From Cyclaneusma minus (Eukaryota; Ascomycota; Leotiomycetes; Marthamycetales; Marthamycetaceae): a stretch of DNA of 64,000 bases. A program made the translations under genes and the position numbers. Positions 44,136 through 55,451 of the stretch are shown here, in pieces (the stretch's first letter is position 1; each line of letters opens with the position of its first letter). The stretch covers positions 372,001 through 436,000 of the forward strand of contig JAKZHN010000013.1 in assembly GCA_037179335.1 (NCBI GenBank), read 5' to 3'. A model generated the notes under the pieces. It had not been told where the DNA came from. It did not search any database and worked only from the letters and a program-made list of their open reading frames with translations.

Positions 44136-44845
44136 TTTGGCGGTATTGGTATGGAGTGTTGATGAGGGAGGCGGGGTATTAGAGAGGCGACTCCTAGGTG
44201 GATGTCGCTGAGAGTCGAAGGGTTGGGATTAGCCTTCGAGGGAGATCTGTCTCGGGTGGACGAGAAACAGATTGCGATGATGGCACGGCGGGAGAGATGG
44301 CAGTGTCCTCGACGCAGGGAGTTGAACAGCAGAGAAGTGTTGCGGGAAGAAAGGTCTCTGGGCCAAGGCGAAGAACTTTTGGGCGCCTGGCGGGGCATAA
44401 CCTCACTCGGCTAGCGGCGTGCGTTTATTGGTCAGCCGGGTGGCGGGGCAGCAATTATCAACTTCAATTTATGTGGCGTCCAAGCTCGGACAGCTGTGGC
44501 TGCGATGATGGGGAGATCGATATCTATGCGAGAGTCGGCCTACCTTTCCTTCTTTATATAGATTATTGCATCTCGACTTCATTCGTTGCGAGTCCTGGTA
44601 TATTTTCTGAGTCACGCCGGCGTTGTTTCTGTTTCCCATTTCTGCTCACCGGCGTTGATATGGCTCATTGTTGAACGCCAGCCGCATTCTTGCCGGTTGC
44701 CACTTCTGCGGCGCTTATGAAACTTGAAGGATTGAAGACAGAGTCATCATCTTCAACAGCCACCTGTACGAACGAAGGGATCACTGCACCTTTCCAATGT
44801 TGCCGACCTCGTCACTGTGACTGACCAGGTTTTTAGAGATCAGAG
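44136..44845. promoter_or_regulatory. Divergent intergenic region, eEF2 / DUF1365 gene
   Basis: 710 bp holding the strong eEF2 promoter and that of its neighbour. A TATA-like tttatatag occurs at about 44552. No other element is identified. Confidence 0.45.
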
Positions 44846-46979
44846 ATGATAGGTGTGCTCGTTTCTCTCTCTCGACAGACCTCGATATGGCTGCCAGTAG
44901 TAGCCACTGTTCTGTCAGCCGGCCTGGGTCTTGTGGATTTAGGCACGACTGATGTTCTCCTCGTTGCCTCCTGTCTGGCCATACAGCGTTGGGATCACTT
45001 TCTCTCCATAGCCACTCCGTTTCTGTTCTATTGGCTTCGCGTGCACGCTTTGGCTGCTGCCATATTTTCCGTTTGGCTAATATCTTGGACGTGGCATCGG
45101 GAGACTCGACTAAGGCCTCCCCTGCCCGGTTCCCACAATGATCAGTGGATGAGACCTCTACTATTTCCGAGCAAGACGACTCATACTCGCTTCTTCCCTA
45201 AGCGTCACTCCTTCGAGTATTCGTATCTTTCGGCTGGAATCCCGGTCGGATGGACAGGTGCGGCAGGGAGTTTATTGTCGGTCCATCATGACCCAGTCCC
45301 TAAAAGCGTCTGGTACCGTTTGTTAACGGCCGGTCTGTACGGTCATAGAGACGGTGGCTGCTGGTTCAGTGTCGACCCTGCCGAGTACTTGGAAAGGGGT
45401 GATGGAAAGCTGGGTCTCGACGGAAAGCTCAGAAAGTACTTGAAAAGTCAGGTGAGTAAATTCTCCTGAACTATCCTTGAACAACGCTAATGGCAGTCTA
45501 CAGGGAATTGATGACCCCGATGAATATCCATACGCATATATCGTCACAGCACCCAAGTTTCTCGGCTATTCTTTCAACCCAGTCTCCTTTTGGTACCTGT
45601 ACTCGGCAGACAAAATCCTTACCGCCATGGTCCTCGAAGTCAACAATACATTCGATGAGCGCCGCATGTATCTCCTCAAACGAGAGACTTCTACCCCTGA
45701 ATCTTTAGAAGATTCCAACTCTCCTCCTGAACTTCCAGACGACACGAAGATATCAGGTGACGACAATCGACCCCCTACCACCTCTCAAGCCACGAGATTC
45801 ACCAACACCTGGCCGAAAGATTTCCACGTCTCACCTTTCAACTCCCGCAAAGGCACTTATTCGCTCATCGCAACCGACCCCCTGAGCACCACATCACGCG
45901 GTCCGGACAACACCATCACTCTTCTCTCCTCAAAGTCCCACACCAAACTAGTCGCCCGCATCTTCCCCATCTCCACCCCCGTCGACCCGGCAAAACTCAG
46001 CTTGTTCCAACGTCTTCTCTTCATCGCAAAATGGTGGTGGGTAGGCCTCGTCACCTCCCCCCGCATCGTCCGCGAAGCAGGCAAACTGTACTTCAAGCGC
46101 AAGCTGCACGTCTGGTTTCGCCCCGAACCGCTCGACACAAACATTTCTCGCCACGCCACTGTCGATGAGGCGAGGCTTGAAGCGCACTTTCGCGCTTATC
46201 TCGCGCACCTTGTCGCCGAAAGTCCAGAGCCACTAACCGTCATTTACGCACCTGCCGGCATCATCACCGCCCCTGACCCAACAAAATTTACATCACCATC
46301 TGCAATTGAAAATGCCGAGTCGAAGACACTAAATATAAAAGTCCAAACACCCATCTTCTACGCCCGCTTCATCCATTACAAGGGTCATGATCTCGAGACT
46401 TTCCTTTCCGAATCGCAGATCAACAACACTCTGTCAATACAACCACCTTCGCTCCTCCATACCATCAAGTTCCCGGCCCCTGTTGAGGTGCGTTCGAAAA
46501 ACTACATTACACACATTCTTTTCTCTCTCATCAATTCCCTCCGTCGCCCGCCACCTAAAATCATACAACATAATCCCGGTAAGGCAAGCGATGCGTCTTC
46601 CCGTGATACAAATGCGAAATCGGATATGCAAATACCAGAACCAGGACATGGGCCGAACGGGAAGGAAGAAGGAGAGAAGGGAAATGATAAGATGAAGGGG
46701 AAGGTAGAGGAGATGGAGGATGCTACACGGGATGACATACTGTCGCCAATGGATTTCTGGGCCCTGGCACAGGAAGATGAGGGAAAAAGGACAGACTATG
46801 CAAAACTGGTGCTCAAGGTACTCGTTAGTGGTTGGGTCGCAGGTGGCGAGACCGGTATCCTAGACACAGAGATGTTTCTACTCAGATTATGTGCAGCATG
46901 GGTTGTTGCTGGGTTGTTGGGAAGTCTTTCGTTAGGTAACGTTTATGAGTTGAGGGAGTTTGTCAAGATTAGACGGTGA
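44846..46979 (+). CDS. DUF1365 family membrane-associated protein
   Basis: Exons are 44846-45451 and 45504-46979 (693 aa); the intron has gctaat and ctacag. The N-terminus carries two or three hydrophobic helices (residues about 12-45 and 52-85). The conserved core contains RFFPKRHSFEYSYLSAGIPV, PYAYIVTAPKFLGYSFNPVS with FWYLYSADK, EVNNTFDERRMYLL, FHVSPFNSRKGTYSL and KLHVWFRPEP. These match the DUF1365 family, whose bacterial members sit beside cyclopropane-fatty-acid synthase genes; a lipid-related role is suggested but unproven. Residues about 560-610 are a disordered charged insert (GKEEGEKGNDKMKGKVEEME), and the C-terminus has another hydrophobic segment (LRLCAAWVVAGLLGSLSLG). Confidence 0.85.
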
Positions 46980-48009
46980 GGGGCGATACCCAGTAAATAA
47001 AGAATATAGAGCAAAGTCAGCATTTATCGATAGCATTACCCAATTTTGGCAGCTCGGTTTTGAAATTGAGATGTATAAGCCGGCGCAACGTCCATAGTCT
47101 TTAAAAGAAAAAGACATGGATTGCGTCGAGTCGCCATTGCAGGCAGTTTTATCACGGCCAGCTTTTTCAAACTTTCTTCTCTTCGGCTTTTCGACTTATA
47201 TTACCAGAGAGCGGGAGTGACGACTCCGAGTTAGAGTCGAGCTCAGCGATATTATTTCGAGTACTTCAGCCGGTTCAGCGACGAGGCAATAGCCAGCGAT
47301 TTTCCGCAAAGTTGGGGTAACCTCGAACCCTTATGCGCCAAAGCCTTAGCAGCACAAGCAGGCTGAAGCAATTTCGGTCCTCGAGGGCCAAAGCGACCAT
47401 GTCGGGCAAGAGACATTTCTTACCCTTTGGTTTGGGTGGAGACATTTGTCCTTATTAGAAAAACTCGCCCGGGCCCTCTCGAACGTCAGTTTTAGCCTTT
47501 GGATTGTTGGATTCAGGGGTTTTTTTTTTTTTTCAATTCCCCAGCTCCTTTTATCAATTGTTTCCTTATGGCTGTTTTTGGCGAGGTTCCTGTATATAAG
47601 GAACAGGTGCCCTCGGACTTTTCTTGCACCATTGGACCCTTTGTCTACCGCATCGTTCCTTTTGGAACTCGTTTTCTCGGAAAAGAACAACGTTCTGTTG
47701 TCCGCTATGGAGGATCCTCTACTCCATATCGTTTACAAGAACCCCGACGAAGACGACATGGCCTGGTTGGTGATCTTGCCCAGGGACTTTCTCGGTCAAG
47801 GTCTGCTCAGGTCCCAAAGGGTGGACCTGGTCGTGAACACTACCTGTAGTTCAACTGGTTGCAAGACTACTTTGATGCCCAGCCACAGACCTTTCCTTTG
47901 GGCGACGATTGGAGTCGCGTGCGAAATGGTAGTGATACTCTGCAATGATTGCCTTTCTCATAAGAGAATGCAAATTAGAGCCGTCGTGGACGCGGGATGG
48001 TTCGCTCTG
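46980..48009. other. Intergenic with weak coding-like patches
   Basis: About 1 kb. A plus-strand frame near 47847-47930 reads FNWLQDYFDAQPQTFPLGDDW after an in-frame stop, which looks like a protein scrap, but nothing longer can be built. A T16 run occurs at 47519-47534. Confidence 0.35.
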
Positions 48010-48430
48010 GGTTACGGCCTGCGATATGAATTTTGGCTTTTCCGTTCTAGCTCGCGTCGTTTGCTGTCGTCGTCAGAGTCAAGGTCGATCAAAGGACTGA
48101 CAGGCTTAGGCCGGAGAGGAACACTTGGGCTGGAGCCAGCAGCGGAACCAAGAGGTTGCTGGCGAGAGAGAGCATCCTCGGCAGCAAAGGCAGCCTGGAG
48201 GGCGGCTGTCCTTTGTTCGGTTTTACGTTAACGACGCTCCATGGCCTGAATCGCGTAATGGGACCCCTGGCGTGAAAAGGGGTTTTTGGAGGACTTCGTG
48301 GAGTGCTGGAGTTTGGAAGCCTTGTGGGGCTTGGGTCGTACACGAAATCTAACTTCTGGTTGTCCTGGCACATGACTTCCGCGTGATCTTTGATATTTGT
48401 GACATCGCACCCATCCATCTTGCCTGCCAA
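48010..48430 (-). pseudogene. Small gene remnant with frameshift and one stop
   Basis: The minus frame from 48430 reads MAGKMDGCDVTNIKDHAEVM and CQDNQKLDFVYDPS. A second frame then gives KASKLQHSTKSSKNPF and YAIQAMERR, a single TAA, and continues in frame with KTEQRTAALQAAFAAEDALS and SPLIDLDSDDDSKRRELERK to a stop near 48015. Coding character on both sides of the stop and of the frame change suggests a recently lost gene of about 135 codons. No family is recognised. Confidence 0.4.
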
Positions 48431-49968
48431 ACCATCAAACCATGGTTAATCCTCGCCGCACCAGCACAGACCCTCGCGCCACTCGTAATTCGACCCCTTT
48501 CCCCACCCAAAGCGTATCCTGCGCCCCAGCAAAATCGAACACAGAGCTAGCGTAAAAGAGGGTTTAGAGAGGGGCTGCGACACCTGCTACCCTCACGCTA
48601 AAGCGTCCTTACGGACTTTGCCGATATTTACAAATATAATGCTCTGGGGGCTTCGAGCAAGTTTGGCTGAAGACAGAAGAATGCGCGACAAATTGTAGAC
48701 TCATGGCGGGGTGCGAATGAAATTCTCGTTTTTATAACAATCATGGAACATGAGATTTGTGAATGGTGATACATGTACTTCTTCACCTGAGCCTGTGTAG
48801 AGGGAGTGGAGGTAGAGGACTGACTGCCGACGGAACTTGGGCTTGGACATTCGGACTCACAGTTGGCGGTGACTTGGCCGACTTTGTTCTTCGACGAATT
48901 CGAGGAATAACCTGATGCTAGACAGCCAAGGTAGATAAATAGAACGAACAGGTGAATACGGATAGCAGGCACATCACACACACAACGAGATCGAACAGAC
49001 CACAAGGCAGATTATGTGCATCAGAAAACTCCCGTCGGTTTGCAGGCTGTAAACTCCCTGTCCTAGAATTCCCGCCCCCTGTCCTGACAACGCCCCAGGA
49101 AAAGACTAACCCCCAAGTTGGCGTATTCAAGGGGCTTCTTTGCCTAGTATCCATACACGCCCTCAACTCCTTTCGCCATGATCGGAACCCGACCGTACCT
49201 TTTCCGAACAGAAAACAATTGAAGCGTGTGATTCCAGGACCCCATGTAAGGCCCAGGACCCGCATCTGTTGATCTTACAAAAGCATCCGACTCCATCAAA
49301 GGGGTATCACGATCCCGCTCTACCACAAAGATCCTACATTCTTTCCTTTTCATCTTCGAAAAGGGAAAACACGCACAAAGCAGACTGATCTTGACGTGCT
49401 TTTTGAGCTCCAATTTGTAGAACACCAGCATGAAGTAAACAGCTCGCACCATTTCGATGCGAGACGCTCCTTGAAAATACCCGTAGTACTGATTTTGTGA
49501 CCTGACAGTTGCAGCTACCCAGGAAAGACAATCACCCCAGACTTCCCCGAGGTACGTGAACAGCCGAAGCTTGCGGGAGATGGTTCATTTCGGCGGATTT
49601 TTCGATCCTGTGTGGTTGGCGAAGGAATCAAACTGTTGTCCAGATAACCGGAACCGAGGATTGCGGCCAATGGTGAATCTGTCGATATTGAGAGGACGCG
49701 AAAGCAGTGAGAGAAGAGGGAAAATATGCTTGCAACACGCGGTTGGAGGTGTAGAGGAAACCATCTCTTCTTGCTATGCATTGCCAGGCCCTCGATCTGC
49801 AAGATGGACGCGATGATCGCCAACTTGCCCATGCAGATTGCGAAAATTTCGAGCGATGTGAATACCCACTTCCACAACTGGTGCTCGAATAAGGGTCGCC
49901 GAAAGTCGTACATCCATGACAATGACCAAAGACAGGCAGTCATTCGAGACCTCTTGACAGAGATACTA
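48431..49968. other. Intergenic, nothing supported
   Basis: About 1.5 kb between the remnant and the Borealin-like gene. Several ORFs of 100-190 codons exist but have no domain and no consistent composition. Confidence 0.45.
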
Positions 49969-51042
49969 TCAATTTTTCGCAGCACGTTTCCGCAGCACCC
50001 TCCCCGCAGCCGGCGCTGCAGCGGTCGTAGTCTTAGCCTGCGCCGCCGCCGTCGCCGCAGCAGCAGTCTTCTTAGCACCCCCAATGCCGCGAATGGTACT
50101 CATGACAGTCTTCTTAGGCGCAGCGGCTTTCTTAACAGGTGCGGGCGCTGCACCCGCACCGGAACCTGTACTGGAAGCCGGAGTGATTTTGGTGCCTCGA
50201 GTAACCTTGCTAGTGACTTTGGCAAAGGAGGACTTGGTAGGGGAGGTGGGACGGATGGGGGATTGAGGGAGAGTGCGCGAGTTGGACGATTTGGCGGAGA
50301 GGACCTGAAGAGGGTTGGGGTTGCTACTGAGAGTGGGTTTATGGGAGATTGGCGGGCGCCCGGCTTTGTTACGGCGTTTGGGGTTGTCGATCGTGTCGTT
50401 TTCTTGGTCGAGCATTTCGATGTCGGAACTGCAAGGTTTGTTAGAATGGAGATGATGATGAAAATAACATAGAGTTGGGAGGGGGAAACATACTCGACAC
50501 GTCTGGCTGGGCGAACGGGAGATGGACTTGCTCGCGCTGCTCGTTGCAACTCTTCAGCGCGGATGGTGGTTTGTGGGGTTTTCCGCTGGGGAGTCTTCTT
50601 TCCAGGCGTAGGAATCTTCGTCTTCTCCTTACCAGGAGTACTCATCTTCATCTTCTCCTTCCCAGGTGTAGAGATCTTGAATTTCTCCTTCTGCGCCTTC
50701 TCAACTACCGCAATGCTGCTTGCTCCGGGTTGTTGCTTGGGTTGACTCTTAGCCCAAAGGTCTCCCATGATCTTCTTCCTCTGTGCAACGGGAATTCGGT
50801 TGACTCGTAGCAGGATTCGGCTTTTGACATAGTGTGATTGGGAGGACATCTGCGCTCTGAGTTTTCGGGCTCGTTCAGTAACTAGAAAATGGTCGTTAGC
50901 TTTGTTGTGGAATTCCCATAAAATTCGTGGACGTACGCTCGAGCTGCAAATTATCAATCAATGCTTGCTTTTGCGCAGCCTTCATCCTTCCGGCCCGTTT
51001 GAAGGGACTCCGAGTTGGCGTTGTGGGAGCCATGTTTGGCAT
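49969..51042 (-). CDS. Borealin/Nbl1-like chromosomal passenger complex protein
   Basis: Exons are 51042-50937, 50881-50494 and 50428-49969 (317 aa); the junctions complete CTT and GAT codons. The start is MPNMAPTTPTRSPFKR, and the second Met (51033) is also possible. Residues about 15-75 carry the Nbl1/Borealin N-terminal helix (KQALIDNLQLELTERARKLR ... VNRIPVAQRKKIMGDLW), which in other species bundles with INCENP and Survivin. Next come three tandem copies of a STPGKEKMKM-type decapeptide (possible CDK TP sites), KTPQRKTPQTT, an AT-hook-like KAGRPPIS and a long Ser/Lys/Ala-rich basic tail ending GRVLRKRAAKN. A role in chromosome segregation is inferred from the N-terminal domain. It is divergent from RPN10. 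Confidence 0.8.
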
Positions 51043-51498
51043 TTTCGATGTTGGTTGAAGCTGGGTTGCTACGCGTGTTCTTGAGCTCGTAGTTGGGGTT
51101 TGATGTTTTGTACTTGAAGCAAGAAGTTCTAGCGCAAACTTGCGACGGTTGAAAGCTCTGGAATTTCTTGATACAGTGCGAAGCAAAGCGGAATATTAAG
51201 GGATGTTGGAAATGGAGCAAACTCAAGTCGCGTCATGAAGATAATCGATAAGTAAACAAATCGGCGGTTGCAGTTGCTCGCCTTAGGCCAGCGACGGATA
51301 AATTAATGCCGAAAGCGCCGAGCCGCCTCAACCCAGAGCTTCCCAAGCTCCATCACCCAGCCTGCCGCCTACAGCAACAGAACACTCACTTTCCTCCTCC
51401 ATCGCCCAAACCTCCTCCTTCACCGAAGCTGCATCCTCCCAGTCACTCCCGTGTGACATCTACACTTTCCGAATCAGACCACATTCTCCACCGCAAAG
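51043..51498. promoter_or_regulatory. Divergent intergenic region, Nbl1-like gene / RPN10
   Basis: 456 bp. The RPN10 leader (about 51300-51498) is CT/CA-rich. No specific site is recognised. Confidence 0.45.
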
Positions 51499-52443
51499 AT
51501 GGTTCTCGAAGCTGTTATGGTGGTGGTCGACAACAGTGAGAGCAGTCGAAATGGCGATTACGCACCCACTCGATACGAAGCACAATCCGACGCCGTCTCC
51601 TTAATATTCTCTGCCATCACACAAGGAAACCCCGAGTCGTCCGTCGGCCTGATGAGCATGGGTGGCAAGGGTCCCGAAGTGTTGGTCACGCTTACCACCG
51701 ACCACGGCAAGATCTTGGAGGGCTTGCACAGGACGAAGACGAAGATCAGGGGACAGTCACATCTTGCCACTGGCATCCAGATCGCCGGCGTACGTTGATT
51801 GATTCGTTCATTCATCGCTTCGATGATTTAGCATGAGGCTAATAACTTATCTTTACAGCTTGCGCTGAAGCATCGCCAAAACAAAGCCCAACGACAACGC
51901 ATCATCGTCTTCAGCTGCTCCCCCGTCCCCGACGACGAGAAGTCGCTCATCAAGCTCGCCAAGAAGATGAAGAAGAACAACGTAACCATCGACTTCGTGA
52001 TATTCGGCGAACTAGACGATGAAGTGACCAAGAAGCTGCAAGCTTTCAACGAGAACGTCAAGGGCAGCGAGGGCTCACATCTAGCCATCATCCCACCAAG
52101 TTCCAGCCTGCTCAGCGACCAGCTCGTCACATCGCCAATACTGAACGGAGATGGATCTGGCGCACCTGGCGGCATGGGCGGCGGAGGTGACGATGGTGGT
52201 GCCGGCGAGTCATTCCCCTTCGGTGTCGACCCGTCTGCGGATCCCGAGTTGGCGCTGGCTCTGCGTATGAGTTTGGCAGAGGAGGAGGCGAGACAGGAGA
52301 AGGCGAACAAGGAGAAGGAGGCGAAAGAAAATCTGCCGAGCGTCAAGGAGGGAGAGAGTGAACCTCTCTTGAGCAAGAATGGCGAGGGTAGCGGGAGTGG
52401 CGACAAGAAAGACGACGACCCCGATAAGATGGACACTGCATGA
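51499..52443 (+). CDS. RPN10: 26S proteasome regulatory subunit Rpn10
   Basis: Exons are 51499-51789 and 51859-52443 (291 aa); the intron is GTACGT...TTTACAG. The N-terminal von Willebrand A domain (residues 1-190) begins MVLEAVMVVVDNSESSRNGD and includes RYEAQSDAVSLIFSAITQGN, GQSHLATGIQIAGLALKHRQ and RIIVFSCSPV. One ubiquitin-interacting motif follows at about residues 222-240 (DPELALALRMSLAEEEAR), after a Gly-rich linker. The tail is charged and disordered. Rpn10 sits in the 19S particle and receives ubiquitylated substrates. One UIM, as in yeast, agrees with the family in fungi. Confidence 0.97.
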
Positions 52444-52925
52444 TTTTGAGGACCAAGGGGAGTTTTAGCATGGTGGCTGGCGTTTGGCCTGTACGATACG
52501 ATAGAAATCACAGTTTGATGGCTATGATGAGCTTGAGGCCAATAAGGGGATCTTGGCCATTGATGAGGCGGTATGATTATGAAATAGGATGAACCGAATT
52601 CTATGGCTGTTGCAACTCCCGAACGCCCGTAATACTTTGAAAAGCCCCTTTTCCTCGTTTAGCCGAGTCATTGGAATCTCTTTATCGCTTGCCCATTTGC
52701 TCGGTCCCATCCTGGGTTTAGTATGTCTATAGACGTTGGCCTCGTCTAGTGCCATCCCATGTCTCGCAGCATCTCCTAGGAAAGCAATCGGATCTCTAGC
52801 TTCTCTCATGAGATCTCCCCTTGTGATATCTTCTCTCGAACATCCTCTTATCCCCAATTCCCCATTTCCCTACCAACTACCTGCCCCTTCTATCCTCTCC
52901 ACCCCCTTTCCCTCCCCCATCCCAC
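52444..52925. other. Convergent intergenic region, RPN10 / TRS23
   Basis: 482 bp between two 3' ends; no gene or repeat seen. Confidence 0.5.
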
Positions 52926-53654
52926 CTACCGCGAATTCAACGGCCTAACATAGCCCAGCAGCCTCCTCTCCCACGCCTCACACCTCACCGGATTATCGAT
53001 CCCGTAAAACGGATTCTTCATCACATAATCCGCATAAATCTCATAAATGCGTTTCATCACCTGATCCACATTTGGCTGTTGCGGTTCGGTAAAAAGCAGA
53101 AACTTTGTGCCGGTGAGTGTTTGGAAACACTGCAAGCGGAAGTTTTCGGATTCGAGGACTTCGAGGCCGGATGAGGGGGGAGGCCGGTCGTAGGAGGTGC
53201 TGGGGGCGGGTGGGGGGATGGAGGAGGGGGTGAGGCGCGTGGTTATTGCGTGGATGCTGTGGGTGGGTGCGTTAGTGAGGTGTTGTGGATGGGATGGTGG
53301 GGAAGGGGAGGGGAAAGGAGAGAGGTAGAAGGGAGGAGGACGCGAGGCCCCCAGTCACTTGGAATATTGTAAATTACTTGAAGTATTCCCATGTACTTGG
53401 AATACTTCCAGTCCTTTGGAGCATTCCCAGTTACTTGGAATACTCGGATGTGAATATGGGAGGAGGCAATCGTACCCGTGGAATGTACCGGCGAGGACGA
53501 GGTAGTCGTTGATATTGAGCTTGTTCAGGCCCTCGGCAAAGTCTCGTTGGTAGATCAGGCCACCGGCTTTATTGATGATGATCAGAGCGAAGACAACCCT
53601 ATTCATCCGTTAGCTATCATGGTAGCAGCTTCGAGGAGAGCTAGGAACAAGTAC
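52926..53654 (-). CDS. TRS23: TRAPP complex subunit Trs23 (TRAPPC4), possible intron-split start codon
   Basis: Exons are 53654-53653 (AT), 53598-53476 and 53256-52926 (151 aa). The first intron (gtacttg ... gctaac ... aatag) would join AT to G and give MVVFALIIINKAGGLIYQRD, the N-terminus I expect for fungal Trs23. Without it, an ATG at 53606 gives MNRVVFALIII. Core motifs are YLVLAGTFHGIHAITTRLTP, SGLEVLESENFRLQCFQTLT, KRIYEIYADYVMKNPFYGID and PVRCEAWERRL. The second intron (53475-53257) holds a minisatellite. Trs23 is part of the core that acts as Ypt1/Rab1 exchange factor in ER-Golgi traffic. Against the split start, an out-of-frame ATG lies 12 nt upstream. Confidence 0.9.
53355..53460. 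repeat. Minisatellite inside TRS23 intron (acttggaatattcccag units)
   Basis: About five imperfect 17-20 bp units built from ttacttggaatattc and cccag lie wholly inside the second TRS23 intron, upstream of its branch site in the sense of transcription. A loosely related gatattccc motif occurs near 24096-24122. Confidence 0.7.
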
Positions 53655-54036
53655 ATGATTGCGGCTCATTGGGCGTATGCCCGTTGGCCAATTCTTGCCG
53701 ACTTTAGACCAGGATGAGCTTGAGCTTCAATAGTTCGCAGGGAGATGTTCCGGTTGTTCTTCAAGAGCAGGGTATATCGTGGATTGCGATTGATTGATGT
53801 CGCATGGTCAAAGTAGCAACTTCACAGCCTCGTCCCTGCGGCTGCTCACTCGGCATCCGGAACAACCCTTCTCCGGCGCATCTCTCAAAGGCTTCCGGAT
53901 TCAAGCTCCCCACCAGACCAGACAACATCCAAACTCTGCAAACTCGAACGACCAGCTTCGCTCCTCTTCGCAAATCTAAAAGCACTTGCGCCGCCTGTCT
54001 ACACTCCCGCTTCCGCAACCTGAGCACACAGCAAAC
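53655..54036. promoter_or_regulatory. Divergent intergenic region, TRS23 / RPB4
   Basis: 382 bp between the two start codons, so the two housekeeping genes must share upstream sequence. No particular motif stands out. Confidence 0.45.
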
Positions 54037-54610
54037 ATGTCTCATCAGCAGTCTTCGCGCTCCGGTCGTGCCCGTGAAGTACCCATGACTGAGGAAGAAG
54101 CCAGCGCCGACCTGCGTCTTGGTGAATTCCAACACGTCGATGCGCTCACACACTCTGAAGCTGCGCTTGTCATCAATGCACTCGTTGCGAAGCGCAGGAT
54201 GGATAAGAAGAACAATGACACTGAGTATGTCTATCCCAAGCTCTTCCCTGCCCATGCTCACCTTCCAATCCGACTACACCATAAATTGGACAGAGAAATC
54301 CTTCCACACCTTGTCTAAATAACTTGAGCGCTGACAAAACCCCCCAACACACAGCATGCTCGACAAAACCATGGCCTACCTCGACCACTTCGCCCGCATC
54401 AAGCGCAAAGAACAAGTCGAAGCCGTCGAGCGCCTCCTCTCCTCGCACCAAGAACTCGCCAAATTCGAGCGCGCCCAGCTAGGATCACTCTTCTGCGATA
54501 CCGCCGAGGAAGCAAAGACTCTCATCCCGAGTCTGTCGGATAAGATTTCCGATGAGGATCTGCAGGTGTTGTTGGACGAGATTACCAATATCGTTGGTTA
54601 TGGCGCTTAG
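54037..54610 (+). CDS. RPB4: RNA polymerase II subunit Rpb4
   Basis: Exons are 54037-54224 and 54355-54610 (147 aa); the intron begins GTATGT and ends CACACAG. The start MSHQQSSRSGRAREV is the first ATG near the CT-rich leader. Conserved parts are ASADLRLGEFQHVDALTHSE, AALVINALVAKRR, YLDHFARIKRKEQVEAVERL and ELAKFERAQLGSLFCDTAEE, ending in KTLIPSL and DLQVLLDEITNIVGYGA. This is the usual Rpb4 layout, with an N-terminal Rpb7-binding strand and a C-terminal HRDC-like helical domain. With Rpb7 it forms the stalk of RNA polymerase II. Confidence 0.96.
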
Positions 54611-55451
54611 GTGCTTCTGCGAGCACTTGAGTGAGAGGGAGCATTGGGCTGGGAGGGAAGTGCTGAAAGAAAGTGCTGGAAGAAAGTATGGGGAGGAAAA
54701 TCACAGCAAAGCGGGAAGGCTGATGCATGTGATATGCGCCGGAGGGATGGTTGCATATGGGCGTCTGGACTCTGGGAACTGGAAATGCTGAAACTACCTG
54801 CATGGCCTTTCTTCTTTCCATTTTCGGGACAGGCAGGCGGGCGTTGGGGCATCGGTTCTTCGTTCACCAAAGATCGATCATTTGCATTTTCTGAGCATGG
54901 CGTTTTATGGTCTCGAGCGTGGGGTTGATTTACGAGCCTGGGACATACGTTTCCATACTGCCAGGAAAGGGGATAAAGCAGACAGTTTTTCAGCGAGAAT
55001 ATCGGAAGAGATCTCGAGCTTTCTCAAGTCCCCCCTGTTCTGTCGAAACTTGAATTTCTGGAACTTGGGCTGGCTGTGGTAAAGATGTTGATGGAAACTG
55101 CGCACAAGCGGTATCAAAGACATGCAAGTTGTACTCCACCTATATTCCTCGTGCTTTTCCTTTTCCACGGCAATAACCGCTAGTCTTCTATTTGGAGCAC
55201 GCCCTCCCCCCTGGATTTCAGTGGTCACGAAGTCTGGAGATACTCTTTTCGTTTGAATCTTCCTCCACTTCCTTCAGGCTTTTTCCTCGCCTGGGAATAT
55301 CCCCAGATCACTCACTCCCCTGAATACACAGAAAGGCCTTTTGCGGGCTGACATACTTATCATACCTATTTTCCAAGCAGCGCTCTCGCACAACCCCTTT
55401 CGATCAATTCACCACAACCCTCTCACCCCCAATCCCACACTCCCCCTATCC
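54611..55451. other. Convergent intergenic region, RPB4 / CYP53
   Basis: About 840 bp between gene 3' ends; no supported gene, RNA or repeat. Confidence 0.5.

Noticed and set aside
41362..44211. 949-codon open frame on the plus strand over eEF2
   Set aside because: It is the mirror of eEF2 on the other strand. Strong C-ending codon bias in eEF2 removes antisense stops; the peptide has no domain and ignores the eEF2 introns.
49726..50472. 248-codon plus-strand ORF over the Borealin-like gene
   Set aside because: Antisense shadow of exon 3, whose splice phases and conserved N-terminal domain support the minus strand.
51828..52511. 227-codon minus-strand ORF over RPN10
   Set aside because: Antisense of the confident RPN10 exon 2, Ser/Leu-rich shadow composition.
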